Positions 1 through 8,462 are shown, counted from the first letter of the stretch. The stretch is DNA of 64,000 nucleotides from Phycisphaeraceae bacterium (GCA_015200025.1 CP054186.1:1116001-1180000); one strand, 5' to 3'. The notes: generated by a model not told the origin, from the letters alone. Made by a program: numbers and translations.

Positions 1-52
1 CGTCCGCGACGTGATCCCCTTCCCGCGCGCGCCCAAGCAGGCGGAGTTCTGA
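1..52 (+). CDS. asnS: Asparaginyl-tRNA synthetase, C-terminal end (partial)
   Basis: Only the last 16 codons are inside the window, in the frame starting at base 2 and ending with TGA at 50-52. The peptide contains RDVIPFPRAPKQAEF, which closely matches the conserved C-terminal tail of bacterial asparaginyl-tRNA synthetases (class II; the tail carries the motif 3 arginine region followed by RDVIPFPRTP). AspRS tails usually read RDVIAFPK, so AsnRS is the better match. The enzyme charges tRNA-Asn with asparagine in the cytoplasm. The next gene begins directly after the stop. Confidence 0.8.
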   Translation, partial: VRDVIPFPRAPKQAEF

Positions 53-610
53 GTGAGCGTGTGGACCGCGATGGGCCCGCGGTTTGATCTGGACGCGCGC
101 GCCCGCGATGCCGCGATCGCGTTGCGGTCGGGTTTATCGTCGTGGGGCGTCGAACGCATCCTCGACGCGGTGTGCTGGCAGTGGTCCGGCTCGATCGGGA
201 AGCACATCGGGTGCCCCTTCTGGTCCGCGGACGCGCTCTCGGAGTTCGGCCGGCGTGGACGAACCCGATACGGTGATTGGTGCGTGCACGAGCACGTCGT
301 CCCTCGCACAGTCCTGTTCCGGCTTCTGCGCGAGATCGAGAACCCCGACGAGGCTTCCGTCCGCCGTGCGCTCGACGTCTTCGCGATCGGCTGCGTGGTC
401 ACCCCCGAGGAAGACGGCCGTTTGCGGAGGAATTTCAGATCCGTGATGCCCCCGTCTTTCCGCGATCGCCAAAGCCCGGGGTACGGAGATCCGTGGCTCC
501 GCTACAAGGAGCTTGCGATCGAGGTGGTCGGCCCGCTCCGTTGGTCACGCGCGGGGGAATACGAAAGGCCTCTCGCCTCTTCACGCCCAGCCCATCGCCC
601 GGAATGTTGA
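53..610 (+). CDS. Hypothetical protein, 185 aa
   Basis: I do not recognise this protein. It starts with GTG at 53 directly after the asnS stop, so it is probably translated with asnS; an in-frame ATG at 71 is an alternative start. The protein is soluble, with no signal peptide or membrane segment. It has a His/Trp/Cys-rich centre (residues about 42-90, with IGCPFW and CVHEHVVPR) and a helical stretch at 90-115. HEHVVPR could be part of a metal or nuclease site, but I cannot place it in a family. The last 20 residues are basic and low in complexity. Confidence 0.55.
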   Translation: MSVWTAMGPRFDLDARARDAAIALRSGLSSWGVERILDAVCWQWSGSIGKHIGCPFWSADALSEFGRRGRTRYGDWCVHEHVVPRTVLFRLLREIENPDEASVRRALDVFAIGCVVTPEEDGRLRRNFRSVMPPSFRDRQSPGYGDPWLRYKELAIEVVGPLRWSRAGEYERPLASSRPAHRPEC

Positions 611-637
611 CCGGGCCGTCCCCGCTACCCTCGGCGT

Positions 638-1093
638 ATGCCCGCCGCCCAGAACCTCGTCCTTCTCGCGCTGGCCCTGCTCGCCGGGGTCGCCACCGCC
701 TTCCAGCCCGGGATCAACGCGAGGTTCGCCCTGGTCTCGGGCGCCCGGGTCCACGGCGGGGTCGCCAACTTCGCCGTCGGGCTCGCCTGCGTCCTGCTGG
801 CGACCCTGGTCATGCGGGCCGGCGTCCCGGACCACGCCCGCCTGGCCCAGGGCCCGTGGTGGATGTGGCTCGGCGGGGTCCTCGGGGCGTTCTTCGTGCT
901 CACGGCGATCGTCATCGTCCCCAAGGTCGGTGCGGCGAACTACATGGCCGCCGCCATCGCCGGGCAGCTCATCGCCTCGGCCCTGATCGACCACTTCGGC
1001 CTTATGGGGCTGGCGGCGCACGCGTTCACGCCCGGGCGGGCCTTGGGCATCGCCCTGATCGCCGCGGGCGTGGCCTGCGTCCGTTGGCTGTAA
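638..1093 (+). CDS. DMT-superfamily inner-membrane transporter, YdcZ/DUF606 family
   Basis: This 151-residue protein has about five hydrophobic segments (roughly residues 5-22, 43-62, 74-100, 103-120 and 132-150). Near the N terminus it carries FQPGINARF, typical of the YdcZ (DUF606) branch of the drug/metabolite transporter superfamily; 145-150 residues is the normal length. Members are short permeases thought to work as oligomers, and their substrates are mostly unknown. A TACCCT hexamer at 626-631 lies just before the ATG and may be a -10 element. The gene converges with the MBL hydrolase gene, leaving 7 bases between the stops. Confidence 0.8.
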   Translation: MPAAQNLVLLALALLAGVATAFQPGINARFALVSGARVHGGVANFAVGLACVLLATLVMRAGVPDHARLAQGPWWMWLGGVLGAFFVLTAIVIVPKVGAANYMAAAIAGQLIASALIDHFGLMGLAAHAFTPGRALGIALIAAGVACVRWL

Positions 1094-1100
1094 GCCCGGA

Positions 1101-2117
1101 TCACCACGCCCAGGGCGACGGCACCCACTCGTACCCATCGCCGCGTGCGCGCACGTGCCCGACCGCGGGGAACGGCAGGTGCGACCCGCTGACGAGCACG
1201 CGGTCACCCGCCGCCCGCGCCAGCACCCCCCGGCGGGACGACGCCGCCAGCGCCGGATCCACGTCGAAGAGCACGTGCCAATCGGGCTTGGCGAACCCGA
1301 CGGCCGCGTGGTGCACCACGTCGGCCACGTACAGCAGTTGCTCCTTCCCGCGCGAGACATGAAGGGCCGCGTGCCCCGGTGTGTGCCCGGGGATCTCGAT
1401 CACACGGACCCCCGGCGCGACCTCGTCGCCCGGGTTGACGATCGTCAGCCCGGCGCCGGCACGCTCGATGAACGCCTTCGCCCCGGCCACCATGCCCGCG
1501 GCCGACTCCTTCGGGAGCCTCGATCGGCTCATGTCGGGCTCGGCGCCGCCCCAGAACGCGTGCTCGGCCTTGGTCATCAGGAAAGTCGCGTTGGGGAAGT
1601 TCGCCGTGCCGTCGGCCGCGAACGCGCCGCCGATGTGGTCGCCGTGGGCGTGCGTGACAAAGACCTTCGCGATGTCGCGCGGCGAAACGCCCAGCCTCCC
1701 GAGCGCCTCGATCACCTTCCCCGTCCCCGGGCCGAAGAGCGTCCCGCACCCCGCGTCGATCAGCACGTATCCGTCGGCCGTCGGGACCAGGAGCGTATTG
1801 ACCTGCCCCGTGACCTTGTCGGCGGGGATGAACTCTTCGGCGAACCGGGCCTCGACCGTCTCTTTGGTCTGGTCGGGGCCGAAGATCGGGTGCGGGGGGT
1901 TGAACGGGAACGAGCCGTCGCTGATCAGCGTGAGCTCGGCGTCGCCCAGCGCGAAGCGGTAGAAGCCCCCTCCATTGACCGGCCGATCGGTCATGGCTCC
2001 GGCGGCCCGGGGCTGCGGGGCACCGATCGCGCGGGGGGCCACGCAGGCGGACGCCGCGAGTGTGCCGACCCCCATCAACAGTTCACGCCGACCCAGACCG
2101 TTGTTCATCGTCGCCAT
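1101..2117 (-). CDS. MBL-fold metallo-hydrolase, probable Tat-exported enzyme
   Basis: The 338-residue protein starts at ATG 2117, preceded by GGAGG at 2123-2127 with a 5-base gap; a TTG further up is less likely. The N terminus has twin arginines (GRRELLMG) followed by a hydrophobic stretch and AGA, suggesting Tat export. The binuclear-zinc motif THAHGDH is at about residues 155-161, followed by the GHTPGHAALHV histidines, an Asp in YVADVVHH and a late His in SGSHLPF. This arrangement fits the lactonase / methyl-parathion-hydrolase-like branch of the metallo-beta-lactamase fold. The substrate cannot be told from sequence. It follows the OYE gene closely and is probably the last gene of that operon. 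Confidence 0.82.
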   Translation of the reverse strand: MATMNNGLGRRELLMGVGTLAASACVAPRAIGAPQPRAAGAMTDRPVNGGGFYRFALGDAELTLISDGSFPFNPPHPIFGPDQTKETVEARFAEEFIPADKVTGQVNTLLVPTADGYVLIDAGCGTLFGPGTGKVIEALGRLGVSPRDIAKVFVTHAHGDHIGGAFAADGTANFPNATFLMTKAEHAFWGGAEPDMSRSRLPKESAAGMVAGAKAFIERAGAGLTIVNPGDEVAPGVRVIEIPGHTPGHAALHVSRGKEQLLYVADVVHHAAVGFAKPDWHVLFDVDPALAASSRRGVLARAAGDRVLVSGSHLPFPAVGHVRARGDGYEWVPSPWAW

Positions 2118-2133
2118 GATCGCCTCCGCCAAG

Positions 2134-3255
2134 TCAGGCCGGGGTCCATCGCGGGTAGTCCGTGTACCCGACCGGGCCCGGCGTGTAGAACGTACCAGGG
2201 TTCGGCGTGTTGAGCGGGGCCCCGGCCCGGATCCGCTCGGGCAGGTCGGGGTTCGCGATGAACGCCACCCCGAACGCCATCACGTCCGCCACGCCCGATC
2301 GGACCTGCTCCGCCGCCAACTCGATCCCGTACCCGGAGTTGAGCACCATCACCCCCGGGAACACCCGCCGCATGAGTTCAACAACCCGCGGTCGGCCTGC
2401 GGCGGGCCCCGTCGGCGTCCCCGGCAGCCCCTCCAAAACGTGCAGGTACGCGAGCGGGTACGCCGCGAGGGTTTCCGCGGCCCGGGTGAAGGTCGATTCG
2501 GGCTCGGAATCCTCGATGTACCCCGGCGAGTTCGTCGGGCTCAAACGCACGCCCACGCGCCCGGGGCCGACCACGCCGACCACCGCCTCGGTCACTTCGC
2601 GCAAGAACCGAAGGCGTTGATCGACCGGCCCGCCGTAGGCGTCGGTCCTCCGGTTGCACCCGTCGCGGATGAACTGGTCGATGAGGTACCCGTTGGCGGC
2701 GTGGATCTCGACGCCGTCGAACCCGGCCTCGAGCGCGTTGGCCGCCCCGCGCCGGTACTGATCCACGATCCCCGGGATCTCGCCGATCTCCAGGGCGCGC
2801 GGCACGGGCCTGGGCTTCTTCCCCGCCGGGGTCCGCGCCTCGCCGCCGCAGGAGACCGCCGAACTGGAGACCGGCAACGCCCCGCCGGGCTGGAAGTCCG
2901 GGTGGCTGACCCGCCCGCAGTGCCAGAGTTGGGCGAGGATCCGCCCGCCCTCTCGGCGGACCGCCTCGGTGACGGGCCGCCACCCGGCGACCTGCGCGGG
3001 CGTGTGGACGCCCGGGGTATCGGGGTACCCGATGCCCTGCTCGCTGACCTGCGTCGCCTCGCTCACGATGAAGCACGCGGAGGCACGCTGGCGGTAATAC
3101 TCCGCGTTGAGCGGCGTCGGGACCCGCCCGGGGCCCGCACGGCATCGGGTCAGCGGCGCCATCGCCACACGGTGTGGGAGGTCCCACACGCCCACCCGCA
3201 GCGGGCTCATCAGCGGACCCGTTCGCGCGCTCGAATCCGCGCCGGGATCAGACAT
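2134..3255 (-). CDS. Old yellow enzyme family alkene reductase (FMN)
   Basis: A 373-residue TIM-barrel flavoenzyme of the NADH:flavin oxidoreductase / Old Yellow Enzyme family. Visible signatures are MAPLTRCRA (FMN-side loop, about residue 32), QLWHCGRVSHP, and HAANGYLIDQF, which supplies the substrate-binding His185/Asn188 pair and proton-donor Tyr190 (OYE1 His191/Asn194/Tyr196), followed by NRRTDAYGG. Members reduce activated C=C bonds or nitro compounds with NAD(P)H. The chosen ATG at 3255 overlaps the stop of the upstream nitroreductase gene by eight bases, indicating translational coupling. The longer open frame to 3366 lies inside the nitroreductase gene and was not used. Confidence 0.9.
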   Translation of the reverse strand: MSDPGADSSARTGPLMSPLRVGVWDLPHRVAMAPLTRCRAGPGRVPTPLNAEYYRQRASACFIVSEATQVSEQGIGYPDTPGVHTPAQVAGWRPVTEAVRREGGRILAQLWHCGRVSHPDFQPGGALPVSSSAVSCGGEARTPAGKKPRPVPRALEIGEIPGIVDQYRRGAANALEAGFDGVEIHAANGYLIDQFIRDGCNRRTDAYGGPVDQRLRFLREVTEAVVGVVGPGRVGVRLSPTNSPGYIEDSEPESTFTRAAETLAAYPLAYLHVLEGLPGTPTGPAAGRPRVVELMRRVFPGVMVLNSGYGIELAAEQVRSGVADVMAFGVAFIANPDLPERIRAGAPLNTPNPGTFYTPGPVGYTDYPRWTPA

Positions 3256-3904
3256 GAACCACGGCCTCGTGGTGCGGGAGCCTGACCTTGGCCTGCGATG
3301 CGAGCCAGTCGTCCCCGGCCCGGTACCCCGCCGCCCCGAGGACCGTCGCGGTGTACCCCTGGGCACGCAGCCCGAGGATCTCGTCGTACTTCGCGGGCTC
3401 GAAGCCTTCCATCGGGCACGCGTCGATACCGAGCGCGGCCGCCGTGTACAGGAAGAACCCCAGCGCGATGTACGTTTGCCTCGCGCAGTAGACGTCCATC
3501 GAGCCCCCGGGCAGCGAGGCGGGCGCGTTGACCTGCCCGACCATCATGTCGCGGAACCCCTTGAGGCTCTCGACCGTCACGCCCCGGGTCTTCGCGGTCC
3601 GGGCGATGTAGTCCTCGACGTACGCCGTGGTGATCTCAACGCGGCGGGCGAAAACCACGAGGTGCGAGGCGTCGGTGATCTGCGGCTGGTTCCACGACGC
3701 CGCACGGAGCTTCGTCCGGACCGAGGGATCATCGATCACGTACATCCGCCACGGCTGGAGCCCGTACGACGACGGCGCGAGCACGGCCGCACGCTCGATC
3801 GTGTCCCACGTCGGCGCCGAGATCTTTCTCGACGGGTCAAACTTCTTGACCGCGTACCTCCAGCTCAATTGCTCGATCAGCCTCGCGCTCTCGATAGGGT
3901 TCAT
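3248..3904 (-). CDS. NAD(P)H-dependent nitroreductase, NfsB-like
   Basis: A 218-residue protein, the same size as E. coli NfsB (217). The N-terminal RYAVKKFDPSRK and APSSYGLQPWR segments bind FMN phosphate and shape the active site in the nitroreductase fold. Near residues 160-180 it has IDACPMEGFEP, also typical of NfsB-like members, and ends with a C-terminal AGYRAGDDWLA stretch. Members reduce nitroaromatics, quinones or flavins as FMN homodimers. It is the first gene after the ArsR regulator and its adjoining palindrome (4011-4030) and overlaps the OYE gene, so the unit looks like a small electrophile- or nitro-reduction operon. Confidence 0.9.
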   Translation of the reverse strand: MNPIESARLIEQLSWRYAVKKFDPSRKISAPTWDTIERAAVLAPSSYGLQPWRMYVIDDPSVRTKLRAASWNQPQITDASHLVVFARRVEITTAYVEDYIARTAKTRGVTVESLKGFRDMMVGQVNAPASLPGGSMDVYCARQTYIALGFFLYTAAALGIDACPMEGFEPAKYDEILGLRAQGYTATVLGAAGYRAGDDWLASQAKVRLPHHEAVVHV

Positions 3905-4010
3905 GGCGGTGCTCCCGTGGAAAACTCTGGTGTGTGTCGGCGGTCAGGGTCATGGATTCGCCCTCGGCGAGGGCCCGGATGCGGGGGCACGCCGCGTCCC
4001 CGCCGATCAC

Positions 4011-4030
4011 ACTTCGATCATCATCAAAGT
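4011..4030. promoter_or_regulatory. Imperfect palindrome, candidate ArsR-family operator
   Basis: ACTTCGATCA followed by TCATCAAAGT matches its own reverse complement at 16 of 20 positions and is clearly AT-richer than its surroundings. It lies between the 3' end of the ArsR-type gene and the nitroreductase start, about 110 bases upstream of the latter. Its position and 20-base size fit a winged-helix ArsR dimer site. That the neighbouring regulator binds it is inference. Confidence 0.4.
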
Positions 4031-4065
4031 ATGTCGTCCGGCCACGCCCCGTCAAACCGACCCGA

Positions 4066-4401
4066 TCATCCCCCGCCCGCGGCCCGTCGAGACCGCGCCG
4101 TACGGACCGCCCCGGGGCTCAGCGTCCCGAGTCGCGCCGCCAGAGCCCGGCGGTACCGCTCGACCTCCGCTTTGCGGATCGAGAAGAAACAGCACTTGCC
4201 CTCGCGTCGCGACCGGATCAGCCCGGCCCCGATCAACTCCTTGACGTGGTGCGAGATCGTCGCCTGCGTGATCGACATCCCCTCGACGATCGACCGGCAC
4301 GGCACCTCGTCCGCCCCCGCGATCCGCTCGAGGATCGCGCGCCGTCGCGGGTCCGCCAGGGCCCGGCTGATCCTCGTGAATCGGGCGTCGTCCATGCGCA
4401 T
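4066..4401 (-). CDS. ArsR-family winged-helix transcriptional regulator
   Basis: About 111 residues from ATG 4401 (another ATG lies two codons later), typical for ArsR/SmtB-type repressors. The N-terminal ALADPRRRAILERI is the standard ArsR opening, followed by a helix-turn-helix (SITQATISHHVKELIGAGL) and a beta-wing (RSRREGKCCFFSIRKAE). There is no classical metal-binding ELCVCDL motif; the two adjacent cysteines in the wing could sense redox state or electrophiles, but this is speculative. It lies upstream of, and in the same direction as, the nitroreductase/OYE/MBL genes and probably represses them. The longer open frame to 4494 gives an Arg-rich N terminus not expected in this family. Confidence 0.88.
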   Translation of the reverse strand: MRMDDARFTRISRALADPRRRAILERIAGADEVPCRSIVEGMSITQATISHHVKELIGAGLIRSRREGKCCFFSIRKAEVERYRRALAARLGTLSPGAVRTARSRRAAGGG

Positions 4402-4465
4402 GCCGTCGTCCCTCGCCGACCGGCGCGACCCCGGAACCCGCCACGGGACGCCACGGATCGACGCC

Positions 4466-5806
4466 TCAGCAGCCCGCCTCGAACGCCGCGACAAAGGCGT
4501 CGAGGTCGAACAGGTCGAGGAACCCGTCGCCGTTGTAGTCCGCGATCGGCAGGCCTTCCTCGAAGGCGAGGATATACGCGTCGAAGTCGAACATGTCGAT
4601 GAACCCGTCCCCGGTCATGTCGGGCCCGGGGTGCGGGACGACCGCCGGCGCGGCCACGGACGCGGGCGTGCCGGGCTTGAACAAGCCCACCGCGACCTCA
4701 CCCTCGGTCGGCGGGCGGTCGCTCTCGAACCGCCACGACGCGAGCGTGCCCCAACGAACCGCCGCGGCGTCGGGGTCGGCCGGGAACGGCGTGGTCGCGA
4801 GCCGGAGACGCACCACGTCCTTGTCGACGCCCCATGGCGCGTGTTTCCAGGCCTCGCCGCTGTGGTGGCGCGGGATGGATTGTTCCACGCCGTCCGCCGA
4901 GGCGCACCCAGTGGGGATTTCGAGCCACCCGACCGCGCGGTCGCTCGTCACATTCTGCACAGCGTAGTCGTACCGCCACCGCCCATCGCCGACCTCAACC
5001 GCCCGCGACGCGACGTACAGCACGCCCTCGCCGGGGATATTCACCCGCTCGACACGCACCCCGGCGTCGGCCTCATGCCACAGCATGATCGCGGGCGACG
5101 CGCGGCGCACCGGCTCGCCCCCCGAATACACCGGCGTGAAGTTCGGGCCCGCCGACACCGTGAACGGCCGGTATGAAACGCTGTTCCAGCCGTGCCCCGC
5201 GGCGGCCTCGTCGGGCGACACGTACTGACCCTCCGCGACGTACACGGCCCCCGCGTTCAACGACGGATCGATCTCCGCGTTCTCCACGACCACACGCCGG
5301 GCGAGCGTGTCGGCCGCGGGCGGGTACCCCGTGTAATCCACCGGGAAGGTGAACACTCCCGTGTACGGATTGATCTGGCTCCTGGGGCCGAGGCCCGATT
5401 GGATCCCGTTCTGCACCGCGGAGTATGGGTCGACGCACCCGGGCCACAGCCGCGTGCTGTCCATCTCGCCGGGGCACACGCCGCAGTCGGAGGGCATGTT
5501 GAGCGTCGCGAACCCGTGCTTGGCCCACCCCACCCCGATCTGCCGGATACGTCCACCCTGGACTTTGTACACCCCGGTCGAGATGACCGGGTGCTGGTCG
5601 GTCATCCGAACCCAGACCGCGGGCGTGTCACCCGCGTTGCACGCGGCGGTCCCGAACCCCCAGGACGTCCTCCCGCTCAACGACCCCCACCGGATCACGT
5701 CGTTCATCTGGGACACGATCAGGTCGGGCCCCACGGGCTGCGCCGCCGACGCGGTTGCCCCCAGCAGCAGGCACGCCGTCACCCCGATTAACTCACCTCT
5801 GAACAT
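4466..5806 (-). CDS. Secreted protein with C-terminal GC-type dockerin repeats
   Basis: A 446-residue exported protein. A Sec signal peptide covers residues 1-22 (ACLLLGATASAAQ). The body is beta-rich with several cysteines (ACNAG, DCGVCPGE, PGCVDP, TGCAS) and has no domain I can name. The C terminus has two calcium-binding EF-hand-like loops, DMTGDGFIDMFDFDAY and DYNGDGFLDLFDLDAF, ending in Gly-Cys at the stop. This is the GC-type dockerin tail of Phycisphaerae proteins, thought to attach proteins at or outside the cell surface. No cohesin-like partner is visible here. The catalytic or binding role is unknown. Confidence 0.8.
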   Translation of the reverse strand: MFRGELIGVTACLLLGATASAAQPVGPDLIVSQMNDVIRWGSLSGRTSWGFGTAACNAGDTPAVWVRMTDQHPVISTGVYKVQGGRIRQIGVGWAKHGFATLNMPSDCGVCPGEMDSTRLWPGCVDPYSAVQNGIQSGLGPRSQINPYTGVFTFPVDYTGYPPAADTLARRVVVENAEIDPSLNAGAVYVAEGQYVSPDEAAAGHGWNSVSYRPFTVSAGPNFTPVYSGGEPVRRASPAIMLWHEADAGVRVERVNIPGEGVLYVASRAVEVGDGRWRYDYAVQNVTSDRAVGWLEIPTGCASADGVEQSIPRHHSGEAWKHAPWGVDKDVVRLRLATTPFPADPDAAAVRWGTLASWRFESDRPPTEGEVAVGLFKPGTPASVAAPAVVPHPGPDMTGDGFIDMFDFDAYILAFEEGLPIADYNGDGFLDLFDLDAFVAAFEAGC

Positions 5807-5868
5807 GCCCTCGCCTCCCGAGCCGTGTTCACGGTCCGATCTTCCCTGATCGCGTCTTCAAAGAGCGG

Positions 5869-5930
5869 CGGGGGCCGATAGGCCCCCGCACGCCGGAATC
5901 ACGTCATGCCGCCCCCGTCCGAACGGGGGC
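5869..5930 (-). terminator. Tandem GC-rich hairpins downstream of the propeller gene
   Basis: Two perfect inverted repeats lie within 80 bases downstream of the minus-strand gene ending at 5948: GCCCCCG/CGGGGGC around 5911-5930 with a six-base loop, and CGGGGGCC/GGCCCCCG at 5869-5888 with a GATA loop. Neither has a strong U-tract on the minus strand; the second is followed by CCGCTCTTT. They are probably terminators or RNA-stabilising hairpins. Confidence 0.4.
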
Positions 5931-5947
5931 GTTGTCACCGCGGCCGA

Positions 5948-6874
5948 TCAGCGGCGGCGACGGGCGGCCAGCAGCCCGCCCATGCCCAGGAGCGCGAGAG
6001 CGCCGGGGGTGGGGATGGGCTTGAAGACCACGTCGGAGAGCTTGTCCTGGGTGCTCCAGAGCACGCCCATGAACGCGCCCGTCTGCCCGTTGTACTTGAC
6101 GACGGTCCCGCCGGCCATCGCGGCGTAGAGGTGCCCGTCGGGCCCGAAGTTGAACCCGTGGCAGCCCGGCCAGCCCGTGGGCCCGCCGCCGGGGACGTTG
6201 TTGTCCGCGAACAGGCTGAAGGTCATCGTGTTCCAATCGAGCTTGTAGATGCCGTTCTGGCCCGAGTACATGTTGGCGACGTAGAGGTTGCCGAACGCGT
6301 CGAACCGGATCGACTGGATCGAGTTGATGCCGAAGGCGGCGGTGTTGATCGTCCAGTTGATGGCGCCGGTGTTGGCGTCACGCTGGGAGAGCAGGGTGCC
6401 GTCGCCCCAGCTGCTCTTGTTGTCGGTGGTGTACATCACGTTGCCGCGGATGTTGAGGGCGCCCTGCCCGCCGATCCCGGTGACGACGTTGCGGATGAAG
6501 TTGCCGGTGGCGTAGTCGTATTCCTTGATGGTGCCGTCCTGCGCGGAGGCGTAGATGTTGCCGTTGTTGGCGAACTGCACGTCGTAGTGCAGGCCCGTGC
6601 CGATGGTGCGGAGGATCGCGCCGGTGTTCCCGTCGATCTCCTTGACCGCGCCGTACCCGCCGGCGAGGAAGGTGTTGTTGTTCCCGCCGAAGAACCCGAG
6701 GGTGTTCGCCGCGCCCGTCTGGGCGAAGGTGGCGACAAAGTTGCCCGCCGGGTCGAGCTGGTACACGTTGTCCGACGCATCGCCGTACACGTACATGTGG
6801 CCCGCGGCGCCGATCTGCGCCGAAGCCGCGGTCGCCAGGCCGACCACACCAAGGATGCACATCACCGTCTTCAT
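5948..6874 (-). CDS. PEP-CTERM-like surface protein with beta-propeller repeats
   Basis: A 308-residue exported protein. The start is set at ATG 6874, preceded by AAGGAG eight bases upstream; this places a clean signal peptide (TVMCILGVVGLATAASAQ) at the N terminus. The body is made of short NHL/YncE-like strands such as VYQLDPAGN, VKEIDGNTG, IKEYDYATGN and IRFDAFGNLYVANMY, which suggests a beta-propeller. The tail IPTPGALALLGMGG followed by LLAARRRR is a PEP-CTERM-type sorting signal: Pro-rich motif, hydrophobic helix, basic end. It is probably processed by an exosortase/archaeosortase-like system and kept in the envelope. The ligand is unknown. Confidence 0.8.
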   Translation of the reverse strand: MKTVMCILGVVGLATAASAQIGAAGHMYVYGDASDNVYQLDPAGNFVATFAQTGAANTLGFFGGNNNTFLAGGYGAVKEIDGNTGAILRTIGTGLHYDVQFANNGNIYASAQDGTIKEYDYATGNFIRNVVTGIGGQGALNIRGNVMYTTDNKSSWGDGTLLSQRDANTGAINWTINTAAFGINSIQSIRFDAFGNLYVANMYSGQNGIYKLDWNTMTFSLFADNNVPGGGPTGWPGCHGFNFGPDGHLYAAMAGGTVVKYNGQTGAFMGVLWSTQDKLSDVVFKPIPTPGALALLGMGGLLAARRRR

Positions 6875-6913
6875 TCCAACACTCCTTCTCTTTCTCAAAC
6901 GTCCCACGATCAA

Positions 6914-6934
6914 GCGTGCTCGACTCGAGCACGC
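6914..6934. promoter_or_regulatory. Perfect 10-bp inverted repeat in the 5' leader of the propeller gene
   Basis: GCGTGCTCGA and TCGAGCACGC are exact reverse complements separated by one base. The repeat lies 39 bases upstream of the start codon at 6874, in the 292-base region between divergent genes. It could be an operator for a dimeric regulator. A one-base loop cannot form an efficient RNA hairpin without opening two or three pairs, so a DNA site seems more likely. Confidence 0.45.
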
Positions 6935-7166
6935 CGTAGTGTCTCAAAAACCAGCCCTTTCCCTTGAGGAGTCTACCCCACGTTCAAGGATCCTCAACGG
7001 TTTTCTTCGCAAAACATCACGACGTCGTCCTTTATACCGCCCGTACGAACTACACCCGAGAGAGGGGTTCTTCCCGTTGATCTGCGCGTTCAATGTGTTA
7101 TCGGAACACCATGGACACACTCGCATGCCTTCAACTTGATCCGATGAGTGTCGCTATCGTGTTTCA

Positions 7167-8462
7167 ATGCGGCTCCTACCGATTCTGTTCGTATTTTGTT
7201 TATTATCCGCTGGGTGCGTCACCGTCCCGGGGCCGGGCCCCCGCGGCTGGGCGGTGGCCGAGGGTGGCGGGCTGGACCCCGACGCCCCGTCCGGGAAGTC
7301 CTTATTCGCGTGGTCGATCGAACGGGCCCGGGAAGCCTTCCCCGGGTCGCCGATCTCGGCGGTGGTGATCGGCGCTATCCCGCTCACGGACGATCAGGAG
7401 CGGCCCGAACGCGACCGTCGGCTCGACGCCTTTCTTGATGCCGGGGCGGACACCGCCGTGGGCCTTGTCATCGACGAGACGACCGCCGGTGAACCCTGGA
7501 CCGCCGACGCGATCCGCGGGTCGCACGTCGTGTTCATCCGGGGCGGGGACCAGAGCCGGTACGTTCGGTGGTGGCGGGGTACGCCGATCGAGGACGCGAT
7601 CCGCGAGGTCCACGCCCGGGGCGGGGTCGTCATCGGGACGAGCGCCGGGGCGGCGGTCCTCGGCGGGTGGTCGTTCGACGCGATGGTCGGGTCGCTCGAT
7701 CCCGTCGAATCGCTGACCGACTCGACGCCGCGGCGGTTGACGCTCACCCGCGACTTCCTCGGGTTCGCGCCCGGGGTGCTGTTCGACACGCACTTTACGG
7801 AGCGTGCGAGGCTTCCCCGGATGGCGTTGATGCTCGCGTCGCTGCCCCCGGCGGACCGCGCGACGACGCTCGCGGTCGGTCTCGACCCTCGCACGGCGTT
7901 CGCCGTCGGGCCCGGGGGTGAGGGACTCGTGCTCGGGGAGGGGACCGTGACCTTGCTCCGCTGGACCGCGGACAGCGCGTGCGACCTAAAGCCCGGCGGG
8001 CCGCCGACGATCCGCGGGCTGGCGTTCGACCAACTGACGCCCGGCACGCGGGCGGATCGAGGTGGGCGGGTCACGTCGCGTCCGGCGGAACCCCGCGGGA
8101 CGGCCCACGCGTGGGCCGGGCCGGGCGTGCTCGATCGAGGCTGGTTCGCGTCGGTCGAACCCGCGTGGTCGGGGCGAGGCGGGCGCGAGGAACAGACGGC
8201 CTCGTTGATCGCGTCGGTGGCGTCGGGCCCGGCGCACGCCGGTGCGTGGATCCCCGAGGGCGCTTCGCTCTCGGACGAGGGGCCTTCGCGTGTCCGCGTG
8301 TCGAGCGGATCGACCCGCAGCGCGGTGGTGATCGACGCCCGCCGGGCGGTTCGCCGATGGACGATCGAACCGGCCCCGCGTCGGGATGCCCCGAGGGCTC
8401 ACATCGAGGGCGCCACGCTGCACATCCTCGGGCCCGGCGTGGCGTTCCCCGATGGGCCGTAA
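7167..8462 (+). CDS. Lipoprotein with peptidase S51 / cyanophycinase-like domain
   Basis: A 431-residue protein starting with a short lipoprotein signal (FVFCLLSAGC; lipobox Cys at about residue 17). Residues about 40-300 resemble the cyanophycinase branch of peptidase family S51: AVVIGAIPLT, VVFIRGGDQSRY and GVVIGTSAGAAVLG, whose serine is the expected nucleophile, with a later DTHFTERARLPRM segment matching cyanophycinase-type DQHF/RGR regions. The C-terminal 130 residues are not recognised. No cyanophycin synthetase is in view, so the substrate may be another Asp-containing peptide. The gene diverges from the propeller gene across a 292-base region that has several AT-rich hexamers but no clear promoter. 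Confidence 0.75.
   Translation: MRLLPILFVFCLLSAGCVTVPGPGPRGWAVAEGGGLDPDAPSGKSLFAWSIERAREAFPGSPISAVVIGAIPLTDDQERPERDRRLDAFLDAGADTAVGLVIDETTAGEPWTADAIRGSHVVFIRGGDQSRYVRWWRGTPIEDAIREVHARGGVVIGTSAGAAVLGGWSFDAMVGSLDPVESLTDSTPRRLTLTRDFLGFAPGVLFDTHFTERARLPRMALMLASLPPADRATTLAVGLDPRTAFAVGPGGEGLVLGEGTVTLLRWTADSACDLKPGGPPTIRGLAFDQLTPGTRADRGGRVTSRPAEPRGTAHAWAGPGVLDRGWFASVEPAWSGRGGREEQTASLIASVASGPAHAGAWIPEGASLSDEGPSRVRVSSGSTRSAVVIDARRAVRRWTIEPAPRRDAPRAHIEGATLHILGPGVAFPDGP

Noticed and set aside
7167..8462. Calling the S51 lipoprotein a true cyanophycinase
   Set aside because: The catalytic serine motif is present, but no cyanophycin synthetase is in view and the C-terminal third is unrelated, so only the family is claimed.
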